34,317 nt of DNA from an uncultured Aureispira sp. (lineage in GTDB: Bacteria; Bacteroidota; Bacteroidia; Chitinophagales; Saprospiraceae), in NCBI GenBank assembly GCA_905480485.1, contig CAJQQM010000151.1, forward strand, positions 1 through 34,317, given 5' to 3'. This document shows, piece after piece, positions 1-7,346 of the stretch. A program made the position numbers and the translations under genes. The notes under the pieces were generated by a model. That model saw only the letters and a program-made list of their open reading frames with translations, was not told the origin of the DNA and did no database searches. Within the stretch, counting starts at the first letter, position 1, and each line of letters begins with the position of its first letter.

Positions 1-965
1 AGGTTTCTTACTTGTGGAGCAACGGTGCTACAACAGCAATGGCTACAGGTTTGACAGCCTCTCCTCCAGATACTTCTTACATTATTACTATTACTGATTC
101 TGTAGGATGTAACGCATCGGCTACTATCACGATCAGTCAACCCGACCAACCGGTTGCCGCCTTTATGACAGGTAACACGGTAAGTTGTACCGATAGTACA
201 GATGGTGTAATTAAGATTAATTCAGTGGCAGGCGGTACAGCTCCCTACTTATACTCTTATTCAGTTGTAGGGCCTTACGGTTCGGATGCCATCTTAAGCC
301 AAGGTTTAGGAGCTGGAATCTATACAGTTTATGTACAAGATGGAAATGGTTGTGTTGACTCAGTCGAAAATATCGTCATCAGAGATACCCTCGACTATAT
401 TGTTACAGCATTTCAGGATGCGACGATTAATATGGGTGAGACCGTAGATTTATACGGTACTGTCAATAACTCTGATGTAGATAGTTCATTAGTCTCTTGG
501 TCAATGCTTGACCCGAATACGGGTATCATTACGCCTTTAATAACAGGTACTACTGCACTAGAAGGTTTCACACCTGATACCTTCTACACGGATATGCAGT
601 TTATCTTAGCCTTAAATAACGGTTGTGGCGATACTTCTGTAGTCGAGATATTAGTCAACCAAGAACAATCCGTATATATACCAAACGGATTCTCTCCAAA
701 CGGAGATGGTGTAAATGATGTCTTTACCATTTATGGTTCTAACGATGTTGACAGAATTAAAACTTTCATGGTATTCGATAGATGGGGAGAATTAGTCCAC
801 TTAGGAGAAGATTTTGAACCAGGTTCGACGGACCCTGTCAACGGATGGAATGGTAATTTCAATGGTAAGCCTATGAATCCTGCTGTTTTGGTATACTATG
901 CAGAAATTGTATTGGTGAACGGAGAAACAGTAATTCGCAAAGGCGATGTAACCTTAGTAAGATAA
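1..965 (+). CDS. SprB-repeat surface protein with T9SS type B (gliding motility-associated) C-terminal domain, 5' partial
   Basis: This is the 3' end of a large exported adhesin-type gene. The frame is open from base 3 and reads VSYLWSNGATT, so the real start lies before the window and the TTG at 12 is not a start. Two SprB-type repeats are visible: the end of one (WSNGATT through the GCNASATITISQP stretch) and a second beginning at SCTDSTDGVI and ending DGNGCVDSVENIVI. The last ~95 residues begin VYIPNGFSPNGDGVNDVF and include FDRWGELV and YYAEIVLVNGE. This is the CHU_C / TIGR04131 domain that directs type B cargo through the type IX secretion system. A PorP/SprF-like gene follows about 110 bases downstream, the usual partner arrangement for SprB-like cargo. 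Its role in adhesion or gliding is inferred from the family. Confidence 0.9.
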   Translation, partial: VSYLWSNGATTAMATGLTASPPDTSYIITITDSVGCNASATITISQPDQPVAAFMTGNTVSCTDSTDGVIKINSVAGGTAPYLYSYSVVGPYGSDAILSQGLGAGIYTVYVQDGNGCVDSVENIVIRDTLDYIVTAFQDATINMGETVDLYGTVNNSDVDSSLVSWSMLDPNTGIITPLITGTTALEGFTPDTFYTDMQFILALNNGCGDTSVVEILVNQEQSVYIPNGFSPNGDGVNDVFTIYGSNDVDRIKTFMVFDRWGELVHLGEDFEPGSTDPVNGWNGNFNGKPMNPAVLVYYAEIVLVNGETVIRKGDVTLVR

Positions 966-972
966 TTATCGG

Positions 973-1004
973 TGGAATCGCGTGCATTTATTCATGCGAT
1001 TCCA
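973..1004 (+). promoter_or_regulatory. Intercistronic hairpin between the SprB-like and PorP/SprF-like genes
   Basis: TGGAATCGC (973-981) pairs perfectly with GCGATTCCA (996-1004) around a 14-base loop. No T-run follows, so it is not a standard intrinsic terminator. It lies eight bases after the stop of the upstream gene and ~70 bases before the likely start of the next. It could stabilise the upstream transcript end or reduce expression of the downstream gene. Confidence 0.5.
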
Positions 1005-1074
1005 TCATAAAATAAATGTAACAAAGCAACTAACTTCTACTTTCCCAAAAGGAGAAAAATTAAATCTAAAGATT

Positions 1075-2145
1075 ATGAAATCAGGGAAATTATTTACTTT
1101 ATTTATCTTTATTGCGGCCTCTTTTGTGCAAAAGGCACAAGCACAGGATATGCACTTTTCGCAATTTTATGTGTCTAATTTGACCATGAATCCTGCTACA
1201 ACAGGCGTTATGTCTTGTCAGATGCGCGTATCTGCGATTTACCGCAATCAGTGGGCCTCTGTAGCTGGTCAGTATGCCTTTAATACCTTTGGTTTAGGTG
1301 TTGAAGGAAAGCTAAATGCGGGCAAAAAAGATTATGTTGGTTTAGGATTGTCTGTTTGGGTTGACCGCGCAGGCGCTTCTCAAATGACATCGATACAAGC
1401 CTCTTTTTCTGGTTCTTATCTCAAAAAAATTGGGGGGAGACGTGCTAATGAGCATTACCTTGTTGCGGGGGCTCAGATTGGATTTAACCAAAGAAGTATT
1501 CGCTTAGATCAGTTAAGATGGGGTACTAATTGGGATGGTTCGGCATTCAATCCTGCGTTACCTGATAATGAGAGTGTTTTCAACAGAAACCTAACAGTAG
1601 CTGATTTGAATGCAGGTATCATGTGGTTTAGTGCTTTAGATAAAAAGAATCAAAGTAATGTTTATGCAGGGGTTGCATTTCAGCATCTAACAAAATCAAA
1701 TCTATCTTTTATTACACAAGGTACAGAACCTCTTTTTACTAAAATTACGGTACATGGTGGAGGTGAGGCTCGATTGGCAAGAAGATTAGCCTTGGTGCCA
1801 AGTTTTGGACTATGGTTTCAAGGGCCCTCAACACAACTGAATGTTGGTACGGGTGTTAAATTTGATTTCAGCAAAAAATCAGTGAGCCGTCAAGCATTTA
1901 CAATAGGAATGTATATGCGTGGTGCTAATATGGCACAAGCAAATTCTGATCAGGTTGCTTTTGGTGTTGATGCTTTAATTGCGCTGATTCGACTCAAGTT
2001 TGGTTCTTCTCACATAGGATTTAGTTACGATATTAATGTATCTAAATTGATGGGCGCCACGAGAGCGAATGGAGGTTTTGAACTTTCTTATGTTTGGACA
2101 TTGTGCAATCGTAAAGGCCGTCGTTTAGGATGTCCTACATTCTAG
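1075..2145 (+). CDS. PorP/SprF family type IX secretion system membrane protein
   Basis: This is an outer-membrane beta-barrel-type protein of the PorP/SprF family, about 356 residues. Members attach T9SS type B cargo to the surface or help secrete it. I chose the ATG at 1075, not an upstream in-frame GTG at 982, because 1075 gives a clean signal peptide (MKSGKLFTLFIFIAASFVQKAQAQ) directly followed by the family's N-terminal signature DMHFSQFYVSNLTMNPATTG. The upstream start would fall in the loop of a hairpin. The remainder alternates short amphipathic strands (for example YRNQWASV, FGLGVEGKL, YVGLGLSVW) and ends in a strand-like FELSYVWTL segment. It probably shares a transcript with the SprB-like gene before it and is closed by the terminator at 2179-2213. 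Family assignment is firm; the specific cargo partner is inferred from adjacency. Confidence 0.92.
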   Translation: MKSGKLFTLFIFIAASFVQKAQAQDMHFSQFYVSNLTMNPATTGVMSCQMRVSAIYRNQWASVAGQYAFNTFGLGVEGKLNAGKKDYVGLGLSVWVDRAGASQMTSIQASFSGSYLKKIGGRRANEHYLVAGAQIGFNQRSIRLDQLRWGTNWDGSAFNPALPDNESVFNRNLTVADLNAGIMWFSALDKKNQSNVYAGVAFQHLTKSNLSFITQGTEPLFTKITVHGGGEARLARRLALVPSFGLWFQGPSTQLNVGTGVKFDFSKKSVSRQAFTIGMYMRGANMAQANSDQVAFGVDALIALIRLKFGSSHIGFSYDINVSKLMGATRANGGFELSYVWTLCNRKGRRLGCPTF

Positions 2146-2178
2146 ACGTAGACCTATATACCTATATTTTGATAATAT

Positions 2179-2213
2179 AAAAAAAGGTTGCTCCATGGAG
2201 CAACCTTTTTTTT
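2179..2213 (+). terminator. Intrinsic terminator after the PorP/SprF gene
   Basis: GGTTGCTCC (2186-2194) and GGAGCAACC (2197-2205) form a perfect 9-bp stem, flanked by an A-run and followed by eight T residues (2206-2213). It lies ~35 bases after the stop codon at 2145. The flanking A and T runs extend the stem and could allow use from either strand. Confidence 0.93.
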
Positions 2214-2331
2214 ATATCTATCACATTTTAAATATTTTATTTGTAAAATATTAAATTAATAAGCTTATTTTCATTGATTTATAAATTAAATTAATAATAA
2301 TAAATATAAGTATTGTTGATTTTTGTGTTTT

Positions 2332-2359
2332 TTTGCTCAAGTACATTGTTATATAATTG
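2332..2359 (+). promoter_or_regulatory. Possible promoter for the PKD-domain cargo gene
   Basis: TTTG (2332-2335) is followed 16 bases later by TATAATTG (2352-2359), one mismatch from the Bacteroidota -7 box TAnnTTTG. The spacing is shorter than the usual 19-21 bases. A start near 2364 would give a ~70-base leader. The 2146-2432 gap is otherwise very A/T-rich and holds only this and the terminator at 2179. Confidence 0.35.
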
Positions 2360-2432
2360 TAGTATAGTAATATTATAAACCACGTCCGTTTTAGTTGAAA
2401 AATAATAAAATTAACAATTAAACTATCAAATT

Positions 2433-5321
2433 ATGAGATTTTTAAATTTATGTGGATTCGTCACCACTTTATTATTGTGTAACATCCATTTGTCTTTTGG
2501 GCAATGCCAAGCCTCCTACAGTTGGACTGCTTCAGGGACTGTGGTTACCTTTAATTCAGTTACAGGAGGTATGAACCCTGCGTCAACCTCTTATTACTGG
2601 ACTTTTGGAGATGGTTCAACGGCGACAGGGTCTAATCCTACACATACCTACAATATGAATGGTCTTTTTTCTGTTTGCCTTGTAGCTTCTGATTCAAATT
2701 GTACTTTTACCTATTGTGATTCTGTTTCGGTATCAAACAACAACCCCTGTAGTGGATTTGGTGTTTCAGCGTTTGCATTTAACGATACAACATCTACGGT
2801 AAATGGTTTGGTGTACTTTAACGCATCGGCTTCGGGCGGTACTGCACCATTTACGTATCTATGGGATTTTGGCGACAATTCATCTGCATCGGGTCAGTTT
2901 ACCAACCACAATTACAATAACCCTAATCAATGGTATTTATATTGTGTAACTGCTACCGACGCAAATGGCTGTACAGCTACATACTGCGATTCGGTAGATG
3001 CCAACAATCCCTGTACGGATAGTTCTATATATGCCAATTTTAGCTATCAAGACAATAACGGCGTGGTTCAGTTTTTCTCATCAACTAGTCAAAATGTAGG
3101 AAATTATTTTTGGAGTTTTGGTGATGGAACTTCCTCCACCTTGGCCAATCCTTTTCATCAATATACCACTGGAGGAACTTACAACGTTTATCTGTATGTT
3201 AATTTCAACAATGGTTGTTCAAGATCATATATGCAAACTATTACGGTAGGCAATTCAAATCCTTGTAATAATTTCAGCGCATCATATACCTACACTACGA
3301 ACAGCAATGTTGTTAGTTTTGTGTCTTCGGTGATTGGTGGTACACCTCCTTATAGTTACAGCTGGAATTTTGGAGACGGAGGGTCTTCTACACAGGCTAA
3401 TCCTAATCATACTTACGCAAATACCAATGCTAATTATGGCGCTATATTGGTGGTGTCCGATGCCAACGGCTGCATGTTTACAAGCTACGATACCGTAGTG
3501 ATTAATAGTGGGGCTAATCCTTGTACGCTCAATGAGTTGACATTAGCCATTAATTTTGATAATTATGCCTACGAAACATCTTGGGACCTCAGAGATGGTC
3601 AAGGCTTGATTGTAGCAAGTGGTGCTAATTATACTCCAAATCAGAACGGTACTAATTTAACACAGACCTTTTGTTTACCCACCGATTGTTATGTTTTTAA
3701 TATCTACGATTCATATGGAGATGGTATCTGTTGTTTGTATGGTCAAGGGGATTACAGCCTTAGCGATGCTACCGGAAATGTTCTAGCATCGGGTGGTTCA
3801 TTTGGGTATACCGATACCAAAACCATATGTTTGGGTGGTGCCACTAATCCCTGTTCGAATTTTACAACCTTTTTCAGTTCATCTAGCAACGGTTCGGTAG
3901 TAAATTTCAGTACGAATGGTATAGGTATGCAATATGTTTGGGATTTTGGAGACAACACGGTCGGTTCGGGATCGAATCCGGTTCATACATATAATAGTGT
4001 CCCTGCATCAGGAATGTATACTGTATGCGTAACAGCTTATGATACCTTAGGTTGCGTAGCTACATACTGTGATACTGTATCAGTAAATGCACTCCCATGC
4101 AACAATAATCAGCTGACTCTTGCCTTAAATTTTGATAATTTTGCTTACGAAACTTCATGGACTCTAACAGATGCCAATAATGTAGTGTTGTATAGTGGAA
4201 ACGGGTATACTAATGCAGATAATGGTACCACGCAATATTTCAATTTCTGTTTGCCAACGGGCTGCTACGATTTTAATATTTATGATAGTTTTGGTGATGG
4301 CATTTGTTGCGGATGGGGGCAAGGGTCTTATGTTTTAGCGGATGCCTCTAATAGTGTTTTGGCCTCAGGTGGAAACTTTACACAATCTGAAACAACAAAT
4401 GTATGTATAGGTGGTGCAAGCAATCCTTGTGGCAACTTTAATACGGCTTTTACTTATAGTACAACTGCTAATGGGTTTGTTAATTTAACAGCAACAAATA
4501 CTGGAGGTGCCGGAGGCTATTCATATACTTGGGACTTTGGAAATGGTACCACTTCTGCGCAGATGAATCCTACGGTCAGCTACGCTAATAATGGAAATTA
4601 TACCGTTTGCCTCACGGTAGTAGATTCTAATAATTGTACGGCTACTTACTGCCAAAATGTTATCATTACAACATTGAATAATAACCCGGCTCCTTGTAAC
4701 GGCTTGTCGGTAGATATGAACATTAGTCAGGATACAATTAACCCATTTATATTATGGATGCAACCGGTAATTAACAATGCCGCGAATAATGCTTTCTTTT
4801 ATTATGTATGGGATTTTGGTGACAATACTGGTGCATTTTCAGGATCACCTACACATCAATATGCTAATTTCGGGTCCTATGTGATTTGTCTTACAGCTTT
4901 TGATTCAGTTAATAATTGTATTGCTACCTTCTGTGACACAATTACCATAGATTCTGCTGGGAATTTTAGCAGAAATATTAATTACAAGGATACGAAACCT
5001 GGTTTTAGAGTTAATACAATGGCTCCAATCATAAATTATTACAGTTCTACAACTGCTTATATCCATCATCAGTTTGAATTAAATGTCTTTCCAAATCCGG
5101 CAACAGATCAACTGCAGTTATCGTTGACAACTGCTGAAGCAGGAACCGGCATAGTCTCTATTTTAAATATTGCTGGTCAGGTAGTTTTTGAAGAATCCTT
5201 GACTTGTCCACTTGGGCAATGCAATCATACCTACAAGTTGAATCAGTTGGTCTCCGGTGTTTATCTAATTAAATGGGCAAGCAAAACTGGACAACAAACC
5301 CGAAAATTCATCAAACAATAA
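2433..5321 (+). CDS. Secreted multi-PKD protein with two 'YGDGICC' cysteine modules and T9SS type A sorting domain
   Basis: This 962-residue exported protein is probably a surface or matrix adhesin. It starts with a signal peptide (MRFLNLCGFVTTLLLCNIHLSFG). I count seven PKD domains by their W-x-FGD/FGN motifs: four at ~25-358, one at ~473-553 and two at ~664-845. Two copies of a ~100-residue module sit between them at ~366-470 and ~556-661. Each has an NFDN.AYETSW start, a CLPT.C segment, an IYDS(Y/F)GDGICC motif and a closing C(L/I)GG. The last ~80 residues (ELNVFPNPATDQLQLSL... VYLIKW... RKFIKQ) are a Por secretion system (TIGR04183) sorting domain. Many PKD domains carry extra cysteines (VCLVASDSNC, TYCDSV), suggesting disulfide-stabilised extracellular folds. 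It stands alone, bounded by terminators. No enzymatic domain is seen. Confidence 0.88.
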   Translation: MRFLNLCGFVTTLLLCNIHLSFGQCQASYSWTASGTVVTFNSVTGGMNPASTSYYWTFGDGSTATGSNPTHTYNMNGLFSVCLVASDSNCTFTYCDSVSVSNNNPCSGFGVSAFAFNDTTSTVNGLVYFNASASGGTAPFTYLWDFGDNSSASGQFTNHNYNNPNQWYLYCVTATDANGCTATYCDSVDANNPCTDSSIYANFSYQDNNGVVQFFSSTSQNVGNYFWSFGDGTSSTLANPFHQYTTGGTYNVYLYVNFNNGCSRSYMQTITVGNSNPCNNFSASYTYTTNSNVVSFVSSVIGGTPPYSYSWNFGDGGSSTQANPNHTYANTNANYGAILVVSDANGCMFTSYDTVVINSGANPCTLNELTLAINFDNYAYETSWDLRDGQGLIVASGANYTPNQNGTNLTQTFCLPTDCYVFNIYDSYGDGICCLYGQGDYSLSDATGNVLASGGSFGYTDTKTICLGGATNPCSNFTTFFSSSSNGSVVNFSTNGIGMQYVWDFGDNTVGSGSNPVHTYNSVPASGMYTVCVTAYDTLGCVATYCDTVSVNALPCNNNQLTLALNFDNFAYETSWTLTDANNVVLYSGNGYTNADNGTTQYFNFCLPTGCYDFNIYDSFGDGICCGWGQGSYVLADASNSVLASGGNFTQSETTNVCIGGASNPCGNFNTAFTYSTTANGFVNLTATNTGGAGGYSYTWDFGNGTTSAQMNPTVSYANNGNYTVCLTVVDSNNCTATYCQNVIITTLNNNPAPCNGLSVDMNISQDTINPFILWMQPVINNAANNAFFYYVWDFGDNTGAFSGSPTHQYANFGSYVICLTAFDSVNNCIATFCDTITIDSAGNFSRNINYKDTKPGFRVNTMAPIINYYSSTTAYIHHQFELNVFPNPATDQLQLSLTTAEAGTGIVSILNIAGQVVFEESLTCPLGQCNHTYKLNQLVSGVYLIKWASKTGQQTRKFIKQ

Positions 5322-5357
5322 ATCAATTATGGATTGAATTACGGCTCATTATTTTTT

Positions 5358-5394
5358 GAAGGGGGCGTCCTGTTTGGGGCGCCCTCTTTTTTTA
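5358..5394 (+). terminator. Intrinsic terminator after the PKD-domain gene
   Basis: GGGCGTCC (5363-5370) pairs with GGGCGCCC, with one G-U pair, across a short loop. It is followed by TC and a run of seven T residues ending at 5393. It lies ~40 bases after the stop at 5321. Confidence 0.85.
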
Positions 5395-5470
5395 TACTAA
5401 ATTTGCAATCACTTAGCATTAATTTCTAAATAGTGTAATTTTTGCAACATATAATAAGCTAAATATCTGT

Positions 5471-5506
5471 TTGCTCCGAATCTTAGATTTTTTTTTATTA
5501 ATTTTG
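5471..5506 (+). promoter_or_regulatory. Likely promoter of the SBBP propeller gene
   Basis: TAATTTTG (5499-5506) matches the Bacteroidota -7 box TAnnTTTG exactly. The nearest TTG upstream (5471-5473) is 25 bases away, longer than the usual 19-21, so the -33 element is uncertain. The inferred start near 5511 gives a ~48-base leader to the ATG at 5559. Confidence 0.5.
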
Positions 5507-5558
5507 CAACAGCTAATATAAGGTGCTGTACCATCTTACTTATAGAAATCTATTAATT

Positions 5559-7193
5559 ATGAAAATCCTCTTTTATCTTTTTATTACTTTACACGGTCCT
5601 CTACTCAGGGCACAACTCTTGCAGGTAGAGTGGTTACAAACGATTAAAGGAGATCAGTACGAACAGATTAGCGCGATGGCGGTAGCACCCTGTGGAGATG
5701 TTTATATAGCTGGTTTTTATCAAGGCAGTTTTTCAACTTACACAGCGACAGCTGCTGAAGATGCATTTGTAGCCAAATATAGTGAAGACGGTCAACTCAA
5801 ATGGCTCCGTAATATATCGGGTTCTTCCACCAACCGTTTTAATGATATTGCAATAGCCAATGATGATGAAATCTATTTGATTGGTGAATTTAAAGGGACT
5901 ATCTACAATAATTCTGATAGTATCACAAGTCAAAATCAGTTGGACATGCTTTTGACGAAAATCGACAGTTCGGGTACTATACAGTGGCTGAATTCTGGGG
6001 CTGGTATTGGATATGAAAGTGGGAATTCTATATCAATAGCTTCAAATGGTTCACTAATGATTACGGGGTATTTTGAACAGGGCTTTCGGATGGATAGTTT
6101 GTTGCTTTTGGCTATTGGATTGAGGGACGTATTTGTTGGAAGTGTCGATCCAATCGACGGACATATTCAGTGGTTATCTTCATTTGGAGGACCTGCTATC
6201 GAACAAGCTCGTTCTATCCACTGTGATGCAAACAACAATTGTTATTTAACAGGGTCATTCAGAGATGCTCTTTTTATAGCAGGGGACACGATTTTGAGCA
6301 AGGGTAATTACGACGTTTTTTTAGCAAAATTTGACGAAATTGGGGAGATGTCCTGGATCAAAACCTTTGGAGGTTTTAGTGTAGACGAAGGGGCTTGTGT
6401 AAAAGTCGATGCCCATCAAGATATTTATGTAGCAGGCTGGTTCAATCGATCGCTTTTTGTCGATACAGAGTTTGTAATAGGAGGACAAGAAGACAATGCT
6501 ATGCTGGTCAAGTTTAATACAGATGGCGCTTTATTATGGGTCAAGGATATTGGACAAAACTTTGACGAAAGAGCCTACGCGATCGATTTTGATCTCCAAA
6601 ATAATGTGTACTTGATGGGGACGCTCGATTCCTTTATGGTGTTGGGGCAAGATACTTTTCAAAATCGTCATGTAAGTCGTCCTACCGATATTTTTTTGGC
6701 AAAATATAATGAATCAGGTGCTTTATTCTGGGCTAGAGATATGGGCTATCACTACAACGATTTTTGTTATGATTTGTATGTTCAGGATCAGCAAACAATC
6801 TACACGGTCGGTTCTTTTCAAGACAGTACAATTTTTATGGGAGATAGCTTGATTAGCGAAGGAGACACTTATGATATATTTGTCGCTAAATTTGGGGTGG
6901 ATACTACTTTGTCACTACCCAAAAATACAGCTTTTAACCCTAGTTTGTTTCAATCTTTTCCAAATCCATCGCAAGATGAATGGCATCTAAGCTATCAATT
7001 GCAACAAGATGCACAAGTTGAGATTCGATTGTTTCACCATACAGGATATAGTTATCAATTACAACGAACTGTTTTTCAGCCGGCGGGTCGCTATCAATTT
7101 GACTTTCCCAAGGAAGCCTTTTTTTCTGGGCCAAGTTATATTCAACTGATAGTTAATCAGCAACGCTACACCATTAAGCATATTTTTATCTAA
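5559..7193 (+). CDS. SBBP beta-propeller protein with T9SS type A sorting domain
   Basis: This is an exported protein of about 544 residues. I start it at ATG 5559, which gives the signal peptide MKILFYLFITLHGPLLRAQ and sits after TTAATT, as in its neighbours. An in-frame GTG at 5523 would only add a non-signal extension. The body is a series of ~50-60-residue SBBP-type repeats, each with a blade like 'DVYIAGFYQGSF ... DAFVAKYSEDGQLKWLRNISG'. The recurring cores are (I/V)Y(L/I)(A/T)G.F and (D/E).F(L/V)AK(Y/F)...G...W, about seven blades in all. The final ~75 residues (FQSFPNPSQDEWHLSY...) are a T9SS type A sorting domain. No catalytic motif is visible. A surface binding or structural role is inferred from the propeller fold. 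Confidence 0.87.
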   Translation: MKILFYLFITLHGPLLRAQLLQVEWLQTIKGDQYEQISAMAVAPCGDVYIAGFYQGSFSTYTATAAEDAFVAKYSEDGQLKWLRNISGSSTNRFNDIAIANDDEIYLIGEFKGTIYNNSDSITSQNQLDMLLTKIDSSGTIQWLNSGAGIGYESGNSISIASNGSLMITGYFEQGFRMDSLLLLAIGLRDVFVGSVDPIDGHIQWLSSFGGPAIEQARSIHCDANNNCYLTGSFRDALFIAGDTILSKGNYDVFLAKFDEIGEMSWIKTFGGFSVDEGACVKVDAHQDIYVAGWFNRSLFVDTEFVIGGQEDNAMLVKFNTDGALLWVKDIGQNFDERAYAIDFDLQNNVYLMGTLDSFMVLGQDTFQNRHVSRPTDIFLAKYNESGALFWARDMGYHYNDFCYDLYVQDQQTIYTVGSFQDSTIFMGDSLISEGDTYDIFVAKFGVDTTLSLPKNTAFNPSLFQSFPNPSQDEWHLSYQLQQDAQVEIRLFHHTGYSYQLQRTVFQPAGRYQFDFPKEAFFSGPSYIQLIVNQQRYTIKHIFI

Positions 7194-7212
7194 TTTAAAA
7201 TCAATTGTCAAA

Positions 7213-7256
7213 AACGACTAAAAGAGTCGTTAGAATCGAATAAACTTCGTTTTTTT
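7213..7256 (+). terminator. Weak candidate terminator after the SBBP gene
   Basis: AACGACT (7213-7219) pairs perfectly with AGTCGTT (7225-7231). A second, 4-bp hairpin (CGAA 7237-7240 with TTCG 7246-7249) leads directly into a T7 run (7250-7256). The main hairpin is ~19 bases from the T-run, so this is weaker than the other terminators here. Confidence 0.35.
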
Positions 7257-7290
7257 GTATCAAATATATGGTTGTTTGAGCGTACATTTG
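7254..7290 (+). promoter_or_regulatory. Likely promoter of the NHL-propeller cargo gene
   Basis: TACATTTG (7283-7290) is an exact TAnnTTTG -7 box. TTTG at 7254-7257 is 25 bases upstream, the same spacing as at the SBBP gene promoter and longer than consensus. Transcription starting near 7295 would give a ~50-base leader and excludes the in-frame start at 7272. Confidence 0.5.
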
Positions 7291-7346
7291 GTCCTTCAAT
7301 CACAAGCGTACTTGAAACAATCCTATTAAATCAAAAAATATTAATT

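Noticed and set aside
982-1074. In-frame extension of the PorP/SprF protein to an upstream start
   Set aside because: It would bury the signal peptide 31 residues in and begin inside a hairpin loop; ATG 1075 gives a normal exported N-terminus.
2433-5321. Repetitive sequence that might be a CRISPR or satellite array
   Set aside because: The periodicity is explained by PKD domains and cysteine modules in one continuous reading frame; repeats are not identical at the nucleotide level.
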